DNA from: Proteles cristata cristata
Taxonomy: Eukaryota > Chordata > Mammalia > Carnivora > Hyaenidae
DNA length: 64,000 nt
Direction: 5' to 3'
Assembly (NCBI GenBank): GCA_017311185.1
Contig: JAESUZ010000962.1
Span: 465,449-529,448 of the forward strand
Shown here piece by piece: positions 19,591-30,700 of this stretch (positions are counted from its first letter, which is position 1; each line of letters starts with the position of its first letter). A model generated the notes under the pieces. The model had not been told where the DNA came from, ran no database searches, and worked only from the letters and a program-made list of their open reading frames with translations. Position numbers and translations under genes: made by a program.

Positions 19591-20014
19591 GCAGCACCCA
19601 AGCCTGGCATGTCTCCCAGGATGGGAGGTTGGCTACGGGGTCACATCCAGTGGCTGACAGCAGAGCCAGAATTCAAGGCCAGGAGACTTGTCCTGGTCAC
19701 CCCCGTGCCTCAGTTTCCTTAAAAAACAAGGTATCAGTGACAAGTCTTAACAACCACAAGGTAGCCCCAGTCTCTCTCTTCCTGCCTGTCCAGGTCCTCT
19801 TTTGTGCCTTTGAGTCCTGAGCCCACCCTCCCCTCTGTGTGAGTTGTTTGTGTTTATTCTTGTTGCTATCCTCCCTGGTCCCCACCTCTTCCGCTGAGCC
19901 TTCTTTCTCTGTTCCTTCAGCCCTTTCTGGCACCTGTCCTCCCTCATCTATCGCTAGGTACTCAGTTTTGGTGGTGGGGGTGTCAGTGATGGGGACAGAA
20001 GAAAAGTAACAAAG
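19591..20014. other. Mostly unassigned; faint MIR traces
   Basis: 'agcagagccagaattcaagg' (about 19661) and 'tgcctcagtttccttaaaaa' (about 19706) are MIR-like words in opposite orientations, too short to define an element. Confidence 0.4.
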
Positions 20015-20150
20015 ATGGAGTGTCTCTTCCATGTAATGTGAACTATCTCTGTAATCCTCACAACAGCCTGTTGCTGGGGTGCCCTTGGCCTCCTGGGCCC
20101 AGAGCACTTATGTAGCATTCCCAAGGTCACTTAGCAGTCACGCTGGGACC
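20015..20150 (-). mobile_element. MIR relic, reverse
   Basis: 'gtaatcctcacaacagcctg' and 'attcccaaggtcacttagca' are antisense MIR blocks with the middle altered. Confidence 0.7.
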
Positions 20151-21129
20151 CACCCTCTGGCGTGGCTCCAGGGCCGGTGCAGTCCCCACTCCTAATGTGC
20201 AAGAAGTGCCTGAACAACGGGCATGTTGAGTACTGCTCATTCCTGCTGTGGTAATGATCTCTTCTCTGAGATCTCGTGGAGCACAATGAGCCTAGTTGAA
20301 TGCTGGTTGAATCCTGGAATCTGATTCCACCAGAGCCCAAGCACCTGACCACAGCAGCCTCAAGAAAGCAGCTAAGAGCCCCCTGGGAGCTGCAAGTCAG
20401 CCACTCTTGAAGGGCCCGGGCCTTCACGGAGTCTCTGCAGGGCAGTGCCAGCACCACAGGCTAGTGAGGGCGCCAAGGGGAAGGGGCCATGCAGGAACCC
20501 CAGGAGGCAAGCTCCTGCAGACTCTCGTCCTTCCTGTTCAGATGGTGCGCCCACCTCTCCTCAAAGGGAAAGAGCGTGGAAAGCATTGAGAGAATTGCTA
20601 GGCATTGTTCCTTATGCTCAAGAAAGGACTGAGAAAAGATCTAAATATAGAAAGGAAGTCAAAGTGAGGCGGGAGTAGGGGAGACGGAGCCCTGAGCTGC
20701 CCCCAGATTGCCTACCCCTTCCCCACCAAAGCAGGAGCCCCACCCAGCCCATGCCTCTGGACCCACACCTCAGTGGGCCTGGCTCAGTGGAGAGGACACG
20801 TATGCTCATCCCATACCCCAGGCGTGTTGCAGGAATGGGCTCTCTCCCAGAAGTATCTGAAGACCCAACGCTCCCAGAGCTGGGCCAGCCTCTAATATCA
20901 GGAGGAGTCCTTAACCCTTGGAGGTCACCGACCCCAGGCTGAGGAAAGAAATGGGCCTCTCACTAAAGAAGTACACAGACAGGCACACGTGAATGTATAC
21001 AGTTATGCAGTTTCTGGTCTCTCACAAACCCCTTGAAGCCTGTTCATGAATCTTGGGTTGAGAACCCCCTACTTGAAGAAGATGCTCTAAGAGACCTTGC
21101 TCCTAATTAGAACCCCTGTGTGTCCCCAT
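20151..21129. other. Unique stretch, nothing recognised
   Basis: No repeat or exon recognised. 'cttgggttgagaaccccct' (about 21052) recalls a hAT MITE terminus but has no partner end. Confidence 0.4.
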
Positions 21130-21312
21130 AAGATTTTCTGTGTGTGGCCCATGGACCCTGTGTAAAAAGTGAAGTGTCCTAAAACTTTCTGATGGATGGT
21201 TTGGGCATTTTCATGCCTTGAAGGCAGAGGTCTGGATCCAGTGGTTTTTCAAGGACTTGTACAATGCATGTAGTAGATTCTCTGCAGAATTGTTTTGAAT
21301 GAATGAGTGAAA
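21130..21312 (+). mobile_element. Possible L2 3' end
   Basis: 'tgaaggcagaggtctggatc' and 'gttttgaatgaatgagtgaa' fit the sense L2 tail. The centre is diverged. Confidence 0.5.
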
Positions 21313-22479
21313 GGTTCCTACATGCTCTGTGATTTTGTGCCCTATCACTTTTTATAGTTCACCCTATCGCCCTGTGGTTGGCATCTTCTGTCATCAGGAC
21401 AGTCACTGGGGGCTCTGAAGAGGGAGTGCAGAGGGACGTGCCAGGTCTGGGCTTCTGGGTCCTCTGCCTGGTGTCTCCAGCACCGACTCAGAGAATGCCC
21501 CCACTCCCGCACCAAGTCTGTTTCCCAAGCAATTGGGCACCTGCATCCAGTCAAGGCTGACATAGGCAATAGCAAGGGAGCCAGAGTGGGACTGAGAAGA
21601 CCTCACTCCAAATCCTAGCCCTGTGGGAAGATATCGGGAGCAAGGAGGGGCCCAAGGCCCACAGGGCCTGCTCACCGGGAATGGTGGCAGTGTAGGTATC
21701 TCCAGCTTCAGGCTTCCTGGGCCTTGCTGAAGTAGGCCCAGCCCTGCCACCTCCCCACCAACAGAGTGAAGAGAGCCTGCCATGTCTGACGTCCAACATG
21801 GATGCCTCCAGACATGAGCTGGGAGCTCTGAACCTGAGCCAAACCCCAGGCCTAAACATGTGAGGGTCTAGAATGGGGGCTCATGCCAGGCAGGGCCTTT
21901 GGTCTCCCAGATTTCTCCTGGTGGCTGGGCCACATGACATTGCCAACTGAGGCGGGGAGTGGCTGTGTGGGAGGCTGGGTACAGGGGGGAGGGAACTCCT
22001 ACCCCCGCCCAGGCCTTGGATCATTTGAAAGGCAAATGTGCCGGGTTGCCTAGGGAACGGGAGAAAAGGGACTTCCCTAGCACCGGTGACTAGTAAGGGA
22101 TGGAGACGGGAGCTGTGATGCCGAGAAAATTGTTTCCAAAAAAAAAAAGTAACAAGCGGTGACTAAGCAGCCCTGGTTATGTAAAGCGATCCCTGAGGAA
22201 GTGTGGGGAAAAGCCTGGAACCCACCCCCGTGTCCCTCCTCCCCACTCCCAGCCTGGTTCCTGCTGCCTCGGGGAGTTTCCAATAGCCCCTCCCCCTTCC
22301 TCTACCACCCTTCCCAGACACCTTGCTCCTCCACAAGGCTCTCACTGGCAAGTTCACCCGGCATGGGGTGGGGTGGGGGCAGGGCAAAGAAGAGGTACCT
22401 GCCTTCATAGTCCCGCAGGAGACCGCTTGTGTCAGCTCTGGGTCCTCCATTCAGTACAGGGCACCCAGGGTCAGCCCAA
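21313..22479. other. GC-rich unique stretch
   Basis: No repeat or exon recognised. It includes an A11 run (about 22138) and a G-run cluster at 22362-22385 listed separately. Confidence 0.45.
22362..22385 (+). repeat. G-quadruplex-type G-run cluster
   Basis: Four G-runs of at least three (ggggtggggtgggggcaggg) within about 20 bases on the + strand. Confidence 0.7.
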
Positions 22480-22529
22480 CAGGAGGCAATAGGTCATTTA
22501 GCATCTCTGAATCGGGGGTCTTCCACTCG

Positions 22530-22690
22530 GAAGACCAAGAGTTCCAGACTTGTGCCCCAGCACAGCTGGTTGCTAACTGTGAGCTTAGGCAAGTTACAGA
22601 AGATCTAGGTGGAAGTTACCATCTACCCCACAAGGATGTAGGAATAATGAACTCAGATGCTCATGTGCAGCTGCAGGCACAGGGCTGACC
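22530..22690 (+). mobile_element. MIR relic
   Basis: 'ggttgctaactgtgagctta' and 'ggcaagttacagaagatcta' then 'aggaataatgaactcagatg' follow sense MIR. Confidence 0.7.
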
Positions 22691-23363
22691 CATAGAGACA
22701 CCCACCCTGTGTCAGTTTCCTTTCCCCCTTAGCTAGGAACCTTAGAGACCCTCCGGTCCTCATCTGGAAGGGAAGGTCTGAGGCTGATCATTAGGCTCAC
22801 TAGGGATCCAAGGAGTCTCACCAAAGTCACTTCGATGCCTTTGTCGACGGTCATCCAGTGGATGAAGGGCTGCTGATCTGGCCACTTGATCTGCCATCAG
22901 GCCTCATAATTCCCACCCTGAGTAGTTGCCAGGACCCTACCTCTGGCTGCCTGAAGGGCATTCTCCTGAAAGCAGCCGAAAAGATTGATGGAACCTCAAA
23001 GCATCAGCAAGATGTGGTTGCCCCCACAACCCCTTGAGGGCACTGGCTTCTCAAGTCTTCCCTACTCCACATCCTCTGGGAAGGAGAGGACTCTTGACAA
23101 ACAGATTTCAAGGCATGAGCTACTCTGAGCCCCAGAAAGCTATAGAAAGGGTCTGGGAAACAAGGGCTTCTGTCACCAGTGAAGGTGACCAGGCCTGAGT
23201 GAGGAAGGAAACTGCAAGTTGCCAGGGAAGCAACCCCACTTTTAACTACACCCAGCAGACTACCGTGCCACCCTGCCTCTCAGCACGGTTTACACAGCCA
23301 GTGCAGGCCCCCAGGCTGGAGTCAAAGCCCTGTTCCTCTCATTTGACCTCCTTGGAAAATAAA
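22691..23363. other. Unique stretch, nothing recognised
   Basis: No repeat family or exon recognised. Confidence 0.45.
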
Positions 23364-23377
23364 AATATCTAGTCACC

Positions 23378-23599
23378 GGGGCGCCTGGGTGGCTCAGTCA
23401 GTTGAGCATCTGGCTTTGGCTCAGGTCATGATCTTGCGGTCCATGAGTTCGAGCCCCACATGGGGCTCTCTGCTGACAGCTCAGTGCTTGGAGCCTGCTT
23501 CAATTCTGTGTCTCCTTCTCTCTCTGCCCCTCCCCCACTCATTCTCTCTCTCTCTCTCTCTCTCTCAAACATAAATAAACATCAAAAAGGACTTAAAAC
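23378..23599 (+). mobile_element. SINEC (felid tRNA-Lys SINE)
   Basis: Full-length copy with intact head and (CT)n segment. Target-site duplication AATATCTAGTCACC / AATAGCTAGTCACC at 23364-23377 and 23600-23613. Confidence 0.98.
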
Positions 23600-23613
23600 A
23601 ATAGCTAGTCACC

Positions 23614-24039
23614 TTCTGTATTGCCTATACTTCATAAGCCCCAAACACTAAGAAAAACACCATTAAGAGATCAAGGCCTAAAACCTGTAACATTTTCACA
23701 GAAGCGCAAGGGATTGGGAAAGGCCCTTGTTCCTGTTTAAGCACTGCTCTTGGATGGTCCTTAAAGCGTCCCCTGGGTGGTGGGGACAGACTTCCCATGG
23801 CTCTGGAGCCGCTGGGCTGACCAGCAGAGACTCCTTGGCCCTGTTGCCTTGCAGCCGCTCTGCCTACGGCTGCCCGCTGGCAGATCCTGTTTCGCTCTGC
23901 CCAACACGGTGCTCACTCCCTGGACTCTGGGGAAAATCCGTCTCCTCCCAGGCAGGCCCTAGAGGTTTTTTTCTGGATTCCTCTGTACTTCTTCTTTTTG
24001 CTCTTAAATTTCAGCTGAATCTCTTCTCTTGGAGCCTGG
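23614..24039. other. Unique stretch, nothing recognised
   Basis: No repeat or exon recognised; a 123-codon frame here has no recognisable domain. Confidence 0.45.
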
Positions 24040-24115
24040 CCTTCCTTACCTTCCCCAGTGCCAAGTACCGTGCTAAGCCTGCAGTAGGTAATGGATAGGC
24101 ATTTGCTGGGTGAAC
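24040..24115 (+). mobile_element. L2/MIR-type 3' tail
   Basis: 'agtgccaagtaccgtgctaa', 'gcatttgctgggtgaacgaa' resemble the 'cagtgcctggcacatag... tttgttgaatgaa' tail. Confidence 0.5.
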
Positions 24116-24335
24116 GAACATGCCCAGTGGAGATACTGCTCAGCCTCCTGAAGAAAAGCTCTTCCTTTCTGTGAGGAGGCAGTTGGGGCGCCAGGGTGCA
24201 GCCCCAGCCCTTGCCCCCTGGGCTTTTCAGTGCCCCCATATAATGACGGGTAGGAGTACTTGTGGCCTGTGCCCTACATGGTCCCTTTGAGCTCTTTGCC
24301 TGGTACCTCCATAACACCATAAAACCCCACTGGTC

Positions 24336-24490
24336 CTAAGTCCAAGTCCTGTATCCATCTAGCCTGATCACCTCTTGGCTGGGTGACCTCTGACAAGTCT
24401 GTTACCTCTCTGTGCCTCAAATTCTTTAGCTGTTCCTTGAAGCCAATACCAGTGTCCTCAGGGGCATAGGGAGAATGCCTGGGACAGCCA
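24336..24490 (+). mobile_element. MIR relic
   Basis: 'ttggctgggtgacctctgac', 'ctgttacctctctgtgcctc' match sense MIR ('agctgtgtgaccttgggcaa', 'cctctctgtgcctcag'). Confidence 0.8.
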
Positions 24491-24660
24491 GGGTCCTCAG
24501 GAAACACCAGTTAAGTCCAAACATGGGGCACCTTGGACTCCACAGGGGTGTAGGGTTCTCCTGTGAGGAGTCAGGGTCCCTAAGGGTTTCCTTTCTTGAC
24601 ATCTCACACTCTCCTCCGGCCTGTACAGCCTTCACAGAGAGCCAGGCAACTGACTGGGTG

Positions 24661-24715
24661 AGGAAACCCTGGCCCCCACCTCCCCCACCTCCCCCACCCA
24701 CCTTCCCACCACCTC
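24661..24715 (-). repeat. C-rich tandem (CCCCCACCT)n, G4 motif on minus strand
   Basis: Tandem CCCCCACCT units followed by CCCACC. The minus strand has six or more G-runs of 3-5 separated by 1-4 bases, a strong G-quadruplex pattern. Confidence 0.85.
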
Positions 24716-24785
24716 CTCAGAGGCTCATAATTGGTATTGTGAAGATTAGTCACCGCACCAGCACAAGGCTGCCTCCCCCACAGCC

Positions 24786-24880
24786 CAGGCCCCCCACACA
24801 GGCAGACTGGCTGAATGCTTAATTGGAGTTCCTCACACCTCCGAGGACAGCTTCTGACAAGATGACAAGACTCAGAGCCC
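24786..24880 (+). repeat. Module A: similar to module B at 29.05 kb
   Basis: Core 'tgcttaattggagttcctca' then 'cacct' recurs as 'tatttaattggaattcctca' at 29070. About 34 bases match with some five differences, with weaker similarity on both sides (total about 90 bases). Not simple sequence; family unknown to me. Confidence 0.65.
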
Positions 24881-26584
24881 CGTGGCAGGCCCCTACTGAG
24901 GGAGGGTACTAACGATGGGACAAGGACTTGGCTTCCCCAAAACGGCGCCCTTCAGATGGCCTCAAGCAGAGAGGGAGAAAAGGCTAGGAACTTGTGTCAG
25001 TGCCTAGCAGCCCCAACAAGACAGGACTTCCAGAACCTTCTCCCAAGAGACTTGTTGGGAAGATCTCTGCTCAGGTCTGTTCATCTTAGTAGAAAGAGTG
25101 GCTCCACCCACTGTACCCTCCCAGGATCACGAGAGAGGGAAATGGGGACAACAGAAAGGCTGGGAGAAGTCGCTTGGGTGGAGCCACTCCTACTATGTAT
25201 GGGACACTGGAATAGGGCTGGAGGAGGCCAAGGGACCGTCCATGTCTACTCCATGTCCACCCTCCTATGCACATGCTTTTACGTGCCCCCACAACTGCCT
25301 TGAAAGAAGACTGAGAGAGGCATGTTAGAGGCAGGAGGACTCGGCCTCACTAGTATGGCTGCCCCCGTGTCACTGGGGTTAGTGGGTCAGGGGAGTGAGG
25401 TCACTTGTCAGTTCTCAGTGCTGAGCTGGAGCACAGCTGGGTGAGGACACTCACTACAGAGCCCAGAAAAACTCAAGACAAGCAGAAAAGCCTGGGTTCA
25501 GATGGGCACCCGCGCCAGGGGTGCAGGGGCAGCACCCCCCATTCCAGAGGCAGGAGGCAACAAGCAAGAGGAAGGAAACAGTGGTGGCTACTGCCCGGGG
25601 TGTGCTACTACCCAGAGGGCCCGCCACGGTGGGACTCCGTCAGCCCTGAGTGAGAAGGGGGTGAGTGACAGGAGGAACCAGGCTGTGACGGTGGCCCTGG
25701 GAAGCAGAGCTGGGGGCTGCAGTGAGGAAGCTCCTGTAATTTCTCTTTTAGGGCCTGGGGAAGCCAAAAAGTGAAAAGAAACCTCCCACATGCCCTCAGC
25801 CTCCCCAGTCTTGCCCATCTAATTGGATTCCCTCTCCCTCCCACGAGGTTATCCTTAGCGCCAGGAAAATGCCTCATGGTTGGATGCTTCCCCCTACCCC
25901 ACCCCCCAAGAGGAAGGCTGGGACTGAGAGCAGCTCTGCCATTCACAACGCTTCCCATGCCCCAGTTACCGCCCCCAGCTCTGGGGGTGACAGGAGTGCT
26001 GTGCTGGGTGAGTGAGGAGAGGAGTCTGACAACTGGAGCAGGGCGGGCGAGGCAGGCTGGGAGCCAGAGGGTGAGCTCCCCAGCCTTCTCCTGGCTGTTA
26101 CCTGAGTCTCAGCTGAAGCCTGCCCATCTCCTTCGGGGCCCTGCCTGTCCCCTGAGGGTCCCGGGACTGTGCCTCCTCCTCCTCCCTCTCTTACATCCCA
26201 GGCCAAGCCCAGCTGGGCCCCAGCTCGGACAACCCTCACAGATGCCACTCATAGTCTCATCGTCCCCGGTCCAAAAGCAACCCCACCTGTCTCTTAGGGC
26301 GCTCCCATCCCAGGGTCCACGACGCATGACCACAGCTGTCCTTAGCACTTGTGGCTCTCCAGCTGCGCCGGGTGGCCCTGCAGCTAGAGAGTTCCCCCGA
26401 GGACAGGGCCACGCCCTGCACCTCCCTCAGGTCCCTCTTGGGGTTGGGTTCAGGGAAACACTTTAGTGATTGATTCTACACACTATTCTAGGTCCAAGGC
26501 CCAAACTTCTTCCCAAAGGACCTGCCTAACCTATGACTCAGGGAGCAAAAAAATATAAAGAGGAACTTTTTCCTACCAAGAGGT
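24881..26584. other. GC-rich unique stretch, nothing recognised
   Basis: No repeat or exon. A 231-codon frame (25771-26466) overlaps long frames on the other strand and encodes a low-complexity Pro/Leu/Ser-rich sequence with no motif I recognise, so it is judged chance. Confidence 0.5.
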
Positions 26585-26665
26585 GTTTTCTCTAGTCTGT
26601 GAGTTCCTGGAGGGCATCCACACAGCACCTGACATCACACATCACAGGTGCTCGACTGAGGGAAG
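26585..26665 (+). mobile_element. L2 3' tail relic
   Basis: 'gtctgtgagttcctggaggg' and 'cacctgacatcacacatcac' resemble the sense L2 tail. Confidence 0.5.
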
Positions 26666-26859
26666 TGTGGTGCTAAGAAGGCGTTATGGCACTGCCTTTC
26701 TGCCTCAGGGTCTGCACAGTGTCCCTGGTGCCCACCGAAGACAGCCACCCTCAGCCAAGCCTCTGGCCACACTTGCCTGTCCCCTAACATAACCCGGTGC
26801 TATCTCTCCACCAATCCCAGTTGGCCTTTTGGGCTGAGCAAGGAGAAGACTCAGATATC

Positions 26860-26995
26860 AGGTGAAGGTGCTGGCTACTGCCAAAGCCATACTGCACTCT
26901 TCTGTCCCAGCTCTGCCACCAACTGGCTGCGTGACTCTGTGTGACTCTCACCTCCAGTGCTTCCAAGGTTCCATCCAGCATCAAAAGATGTGCTT
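26860..26995 (+). mobile_element. MIR relic
   Basis: 'cagctctgccaccaactggc' and 'tgcgtgactctgtgtgactc' match the MIR 'ggctctgccacttactagctgtgtgacc' core. Confidence 0.75.
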
Positions 26996-28095
26996 ATCCC
27001 ATGGTCACTGAAAAGCGCCCTTTAGGCAATGTTTGCTACACACCTTGGTCTTCACTCTCCTTGCCCTATACCTATTTTAAAATGTTATTTTAAAAAAACA
27101 AACACATATGCCACATTCCCAACGCACATATACCCCTCTCGCCCCACTGGCTCTCCTCTTTTCCTCCTCCCTGGACCCCTCACCTTCCTACCTCCTTCCT
27201 TCTAGCCCTTTCCTCTAAGCCACTCTGCCTCTGTTCCAGTCTCTGTGGTGGGAGGAGAAGGGGATGCAGCAGCCAGTGGGGAGCGCACCTTTCTTCCTGT
27301 ACAACCCTCATCATTCTGATGGCAGGCATGGCGTTCTGAAAGAGCTTCTTCAGCCTAGGGCAGCGAGTCTTGTTCCCTCCAGTTCTTCTGGAGTGGCCAC
27401 ACCCTTTTTCCCCTTGGTAAACAAGATGGGATTGGGGTGGGAAGAGGAGGTGGGGAGGGTGTGGAGAAAGGAGAGGTGGGCCAGACAGGACGTGGAAGGA
27501 ATGAAGAAAATTAGAGAGCAAGAGGCAGGGGGCCCGTCTGCCCTGCTGAACCTCTTTCCTAGCCTTTCTCGTGTTTTCTCTGGCCCGTGCTGCTTGTCTG
27601 CGTGATTGCCCTCTGTGCAGCCCCTCCCCTCCAGACCTGAGCCGCTGCTACGCCCTGCCCAGCTCTATCAGCACCCTTCCCCGTCTCCACCCAAGCACGC
27701 CCTTCCCACAACCCATCACAAGCCATCCCGGTTTCCTCCACCCACCGGAGCAGTGGCTGCATGCCACTTCAGAGAGCCCTGCCTGGTGACCTGAGGCCAC
27801 CTGCGAGTCACCTCCCAGCCCCGAGATTCAGGTGCTCCGAGGAGAGGTTCGCTGGCTAGAGCTGCTTAGCCACCACCTTGGCTGTCCGAATGAGAAAAAT
27901 GCCCTGCCAACCCTTCTCTGTCTCCTGTTCATAACTGTTACTAAGCTTATTATGCTGCCACCACCAAGCGATTGTGCTTTAACCAGTGGGGAGGTAGGTG
28001 GGAGGATCAGGGCCAGGGAGGAGCCGGTGTTTGCAGTAGGGAGAGGAGTAGACCAAGAAAAGACAAGTGAAAACACAAAGAGCACTGGCCCAGGG
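26996..28095. other. Unique stretch, nothing recognised
   Basis: No repeat or exon recognised. Strong purine/pyrimidine asymmetry at 27170-27240 and 27430-27500. Confidence 0.45.
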
Positions 28096-28126
28096 GGAGC
28101 TGGGGGTGGGGTGGGGAAGGGGACAG
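28094..28126 (+). repeat. G-quadruplex-type G-run cluster
   Basis: Runs 'ggggg', 'ggggg', 'gggg', 'gggg', 'gggg' in about 32 bases on the + strand. Confidence 0.75.
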
Positions 28127-28734
28127 AAGAGGGTGGAGCTGCCACCTAGATGAAAGGCCAGTGGTCTGAAGGCTAAGAACTTGGCCACTGGCCCACCAGA
28201 AAGGCCAGAAGACCCTGTAGCCAACCTAGCTGATGTTCACAGGGCCTCATGTGCTGGGCGCCCACGGAAAGTCCCCCAAACCACACGGCGTTGCTACTTG
28301 AAAGACTGTATCAGCCAGCTTCCATGCAGATTGTTCTTTGTACCTTGGAGAATGTTCTTGTGTTCTACCAAATCCCATCTATGAGAAAAAGAGGGATGAA
28401 GGGATGGCAAAAGGTTTGCAATGGCTTCTGGAGGCCCAGGTATCCCCAAAACTCTTTGGTGGGTTTCTTCCACCCACCATATGAGCCCCAGCATCAGCAT
28501 TTCAGGATCCTGTTCTTTAGAGAAACTGCTGCCTCAAACTGAGGCTTTCTAAGTGCTGATCTGGCCTAAGGGTGAAGAAGGGGAAGGTCCAGGTGGCCCT
28601 GGGGCCCTGCAGAGGTTATGGCATCTGCCCTGGGCAGCCTTGGCCACAGACCCACCTACCTCCCCCACTTGGAGATGCCCCTGTATGTGCGTACAGACCC
28701 CTGTTGTTTCAAAGGTGAGCCCAGACGACCCTGG

Positions 28735-28805
28735 CCAGCCCTGGTAGGGACAGATGGGCCAGAGAAGCTCCTTGCCAGCGCCTCCAGAACGGGAAACCCC
28801 CCCAA
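28735..28805 (+). repeat. Module C, copy 1
   Basis: 'gggacagatgggccagagaa' and the next 25 bases recur in the same orientation at 29937. About 46 bases align with some six to eight differences, weaker similarity extending about 10 bases on each side. Not simple sequence. Confidence 0.75.
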
Positions 28806-29039
28806 GAGCCAAGGAGTCGGGCAATCCTTCCTGCCCACTCAGAGATTCCGGAAGCCCTTCAAGTCTGGAGAACCCGCCTCCCCAACCTCTCTCTCACTTC
28901 CTCTGTCTGTCTCCTCGCGACTCCTGTGAGTGCACAGGAGGGCTGAGGGAAGCCCCGTGTGCCTGTGATGAACGGAGCTAATTTCTGGTTTGCTGGTATG
29001 CCGCAGAGACGCTGCCTCCGTTCCCCTCCTTCCCAGCAA

Positions 29040-29135
29040 ACCCTCTCCCACACACAGACAAATAGGCTGCATATTTAATTGGAATTCCTCACACCTACAG
29101 GGTAAAGCCTTGTCAGTAGAAATAGAGCCCACAGC
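29040..29135 (+). repeat. Module B: similar to module A at 24.8 kb
   Basis: See module A. Core 'tatttaattggaattcctca' plus flanks 'ccacacacagacaaatagg' and 'gtcagtagaaatagagccc' that resemble A's flanks. It lies between the two module C copies. Confidence 0.65.
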
Positions 29136-29924
29136 CAGCTGGCTTCCCCCATTCCACCCACCTTGTCTCTTAAAAAGAAATCCCCCCCCCATACGTGAAC
29201 ACCCACCCACGGGCCCTTGCACGTCCCTCCCAGCATGGTTGTAAAGGAGGGATTCGTTGGCAGTGACGCTCCTTTCCTGGGCTGCAACAGCTGGGCCCAC
29301 CCCGCAGAGACCACCCAGAGACTTCTCCCCAGCACATGGACCCTGACTGCCTTCTCGTGGCCCACCTCCGGAAGCCCTTGGCCTTGGCACTCCACAATCC
29401 TTGAAGGATACTGACAGGCACCAGCTGCTTGGATATCAGATCAGTTGATAGGGAGAAGGAAGGTGAGGGGAGCCATAAAGTCTTAGAACATTACCCTAGA
29501 AGAGACCTGGGAGCCCCCTCGCATGGTACAGGCAGGAAATCCTATCACGCAGCTAACTTATGGTAGTGCTGGGCCAGACCTGGTTCCCGATTCCAAGGAC
29601 GCTGCTCTGCCCCTGACCCTGTGGAATCTCTCCCCATACAGGGAAGTGGGGTGGGACACAGAGGCTGCCAGGCCAGAGGGAGAGCAGGTGAGGGTGAGCG
29701 ACTGGGGCCACAGACGGGCAGGGGACCGAGAAGGGGTTAGACACATCAAGGAGTCCTTACTGGGGAAAGTCAGCTGGGTTTATTTCCCATATGGCAAAGG
29801 AGAAAGAGCTCTGGGAGAAGGAGCTGGGGTAACAGAAGTTAAAGGCAGTGGCAGGCCTGAGGCTGCACTCCTTAGGACAGCCTTGGGGACACCCAACTCG
29901 AGCTCTTCCCAGGAACCACAGTTG
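29136..29924. other. GC-rich unique stretch
   Basis: No repeat or exon recognised; C9 run at about 29182. Overlapping frames on both strands look incidental. Confidence 0.45.
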
Positions 29925-29995
29925 GCCATCCTCGTGGGGACAGATGGGCCAGAGAAACTCCCTGCTAGCATCTCCAGTTCTGGATAGGAACCTGC
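29925..29995 (+). repeat. Module C, copy 2
   Basis: Second copy, 1.19 kb from copy 1, same orientation. Both copies lie in open frames giving L-V-G-T-D-G-P-E-K-L; five of eight differences fall at third positions of that frame, but the flanking frames are unrelated and short. Confidence 0.75.
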
Positions 29996-30554
29996 CCACC
30001 ACACCCACTCCTCATGGTGTGACCTCGGCATTCAGGAGCAGCAGCCTCGGCTGGGTTTTCGGGACCTCGGACCCCCATCGGTGATTATTCTCTTGCCTCT
30101 TTCCTCTCTGGCGAAATGCTTCCCGTCACATTGAGCCTGGCACAGGGCCACTCCAAACCTGTGTGTCAGTGAGCAGACAGCTGCCTATGGGGCTCTGAGG
30201 AGCACTGTGACGTCCTCGTTCTCCCCCACAAAATATCATCTCGGTTTGCCTGAAAGTTCACCATTAGTGACTCATTTCTTTGGGTTAAACATAGTCCTCC
30301 CTTTTTAAACGCAGCTGCTCTAGGAAAGGGTAACTCATTGAGTTCTTCACACCCTAGTGTGAATGGGATCTACATGTGGGGCCTAGAGGAGAGGAGTGGA
30401 GGTAGAGAAGGAGACAGGAGGAAGGGAAGCTACTGAAAGGAAAAAAGGGAGCAAAGAAGGGAGCAGCTAAAGGCTGTCCTGGCTCCTTGAGTACTGCCTT
30501 CCACAACCCATCGCTGCCCCACGTACAGAACCCCTGTCTTGGGCGCCCCACTCC
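29996..30554. other. Unique stretch, nothing recognised
   Basis: No repeat or exon recognised. Purine-rich run 30385-30460. Confidence 0.45.
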
Positions 30555-30700
30555 GGTTTGCAAAGCGTGTTCATGTGCTGCTCACCTGATCCTCAGAGCT
30601 CTGTGAAGCCAGAAAGAGGGGGGTTTTGTGACCATTGTACGATCGAAGAGACTTGAAGCCCTTGGATCAGGAGGACTTGCTATCTAGCCCATGAACTGGA
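30555..30700 (-). mobile_element. MIR relic, reverse
   Basis: 'gctcacctgatcctcagagc' and 'gtgaccattgtacgatcgaa' follow the antisense MIR 'atctcatttaatcctcacaac... cccattttacagatgagg' path with heavy change. Confidence 0.55.

Noticed and set aside
25771..26466. 231-codon open frame on the + strand
   Set aside because: Low-complexity Pro/Leu/Ser content, overlapping antisense frames, no motif or splice context.
28618..28929. Module C as a duplicated exon
   Set aside because: No matching splice sites flank both copies and the surrounding frames differ, so coding status is not claimed; the similarity itself is kept as a finding.
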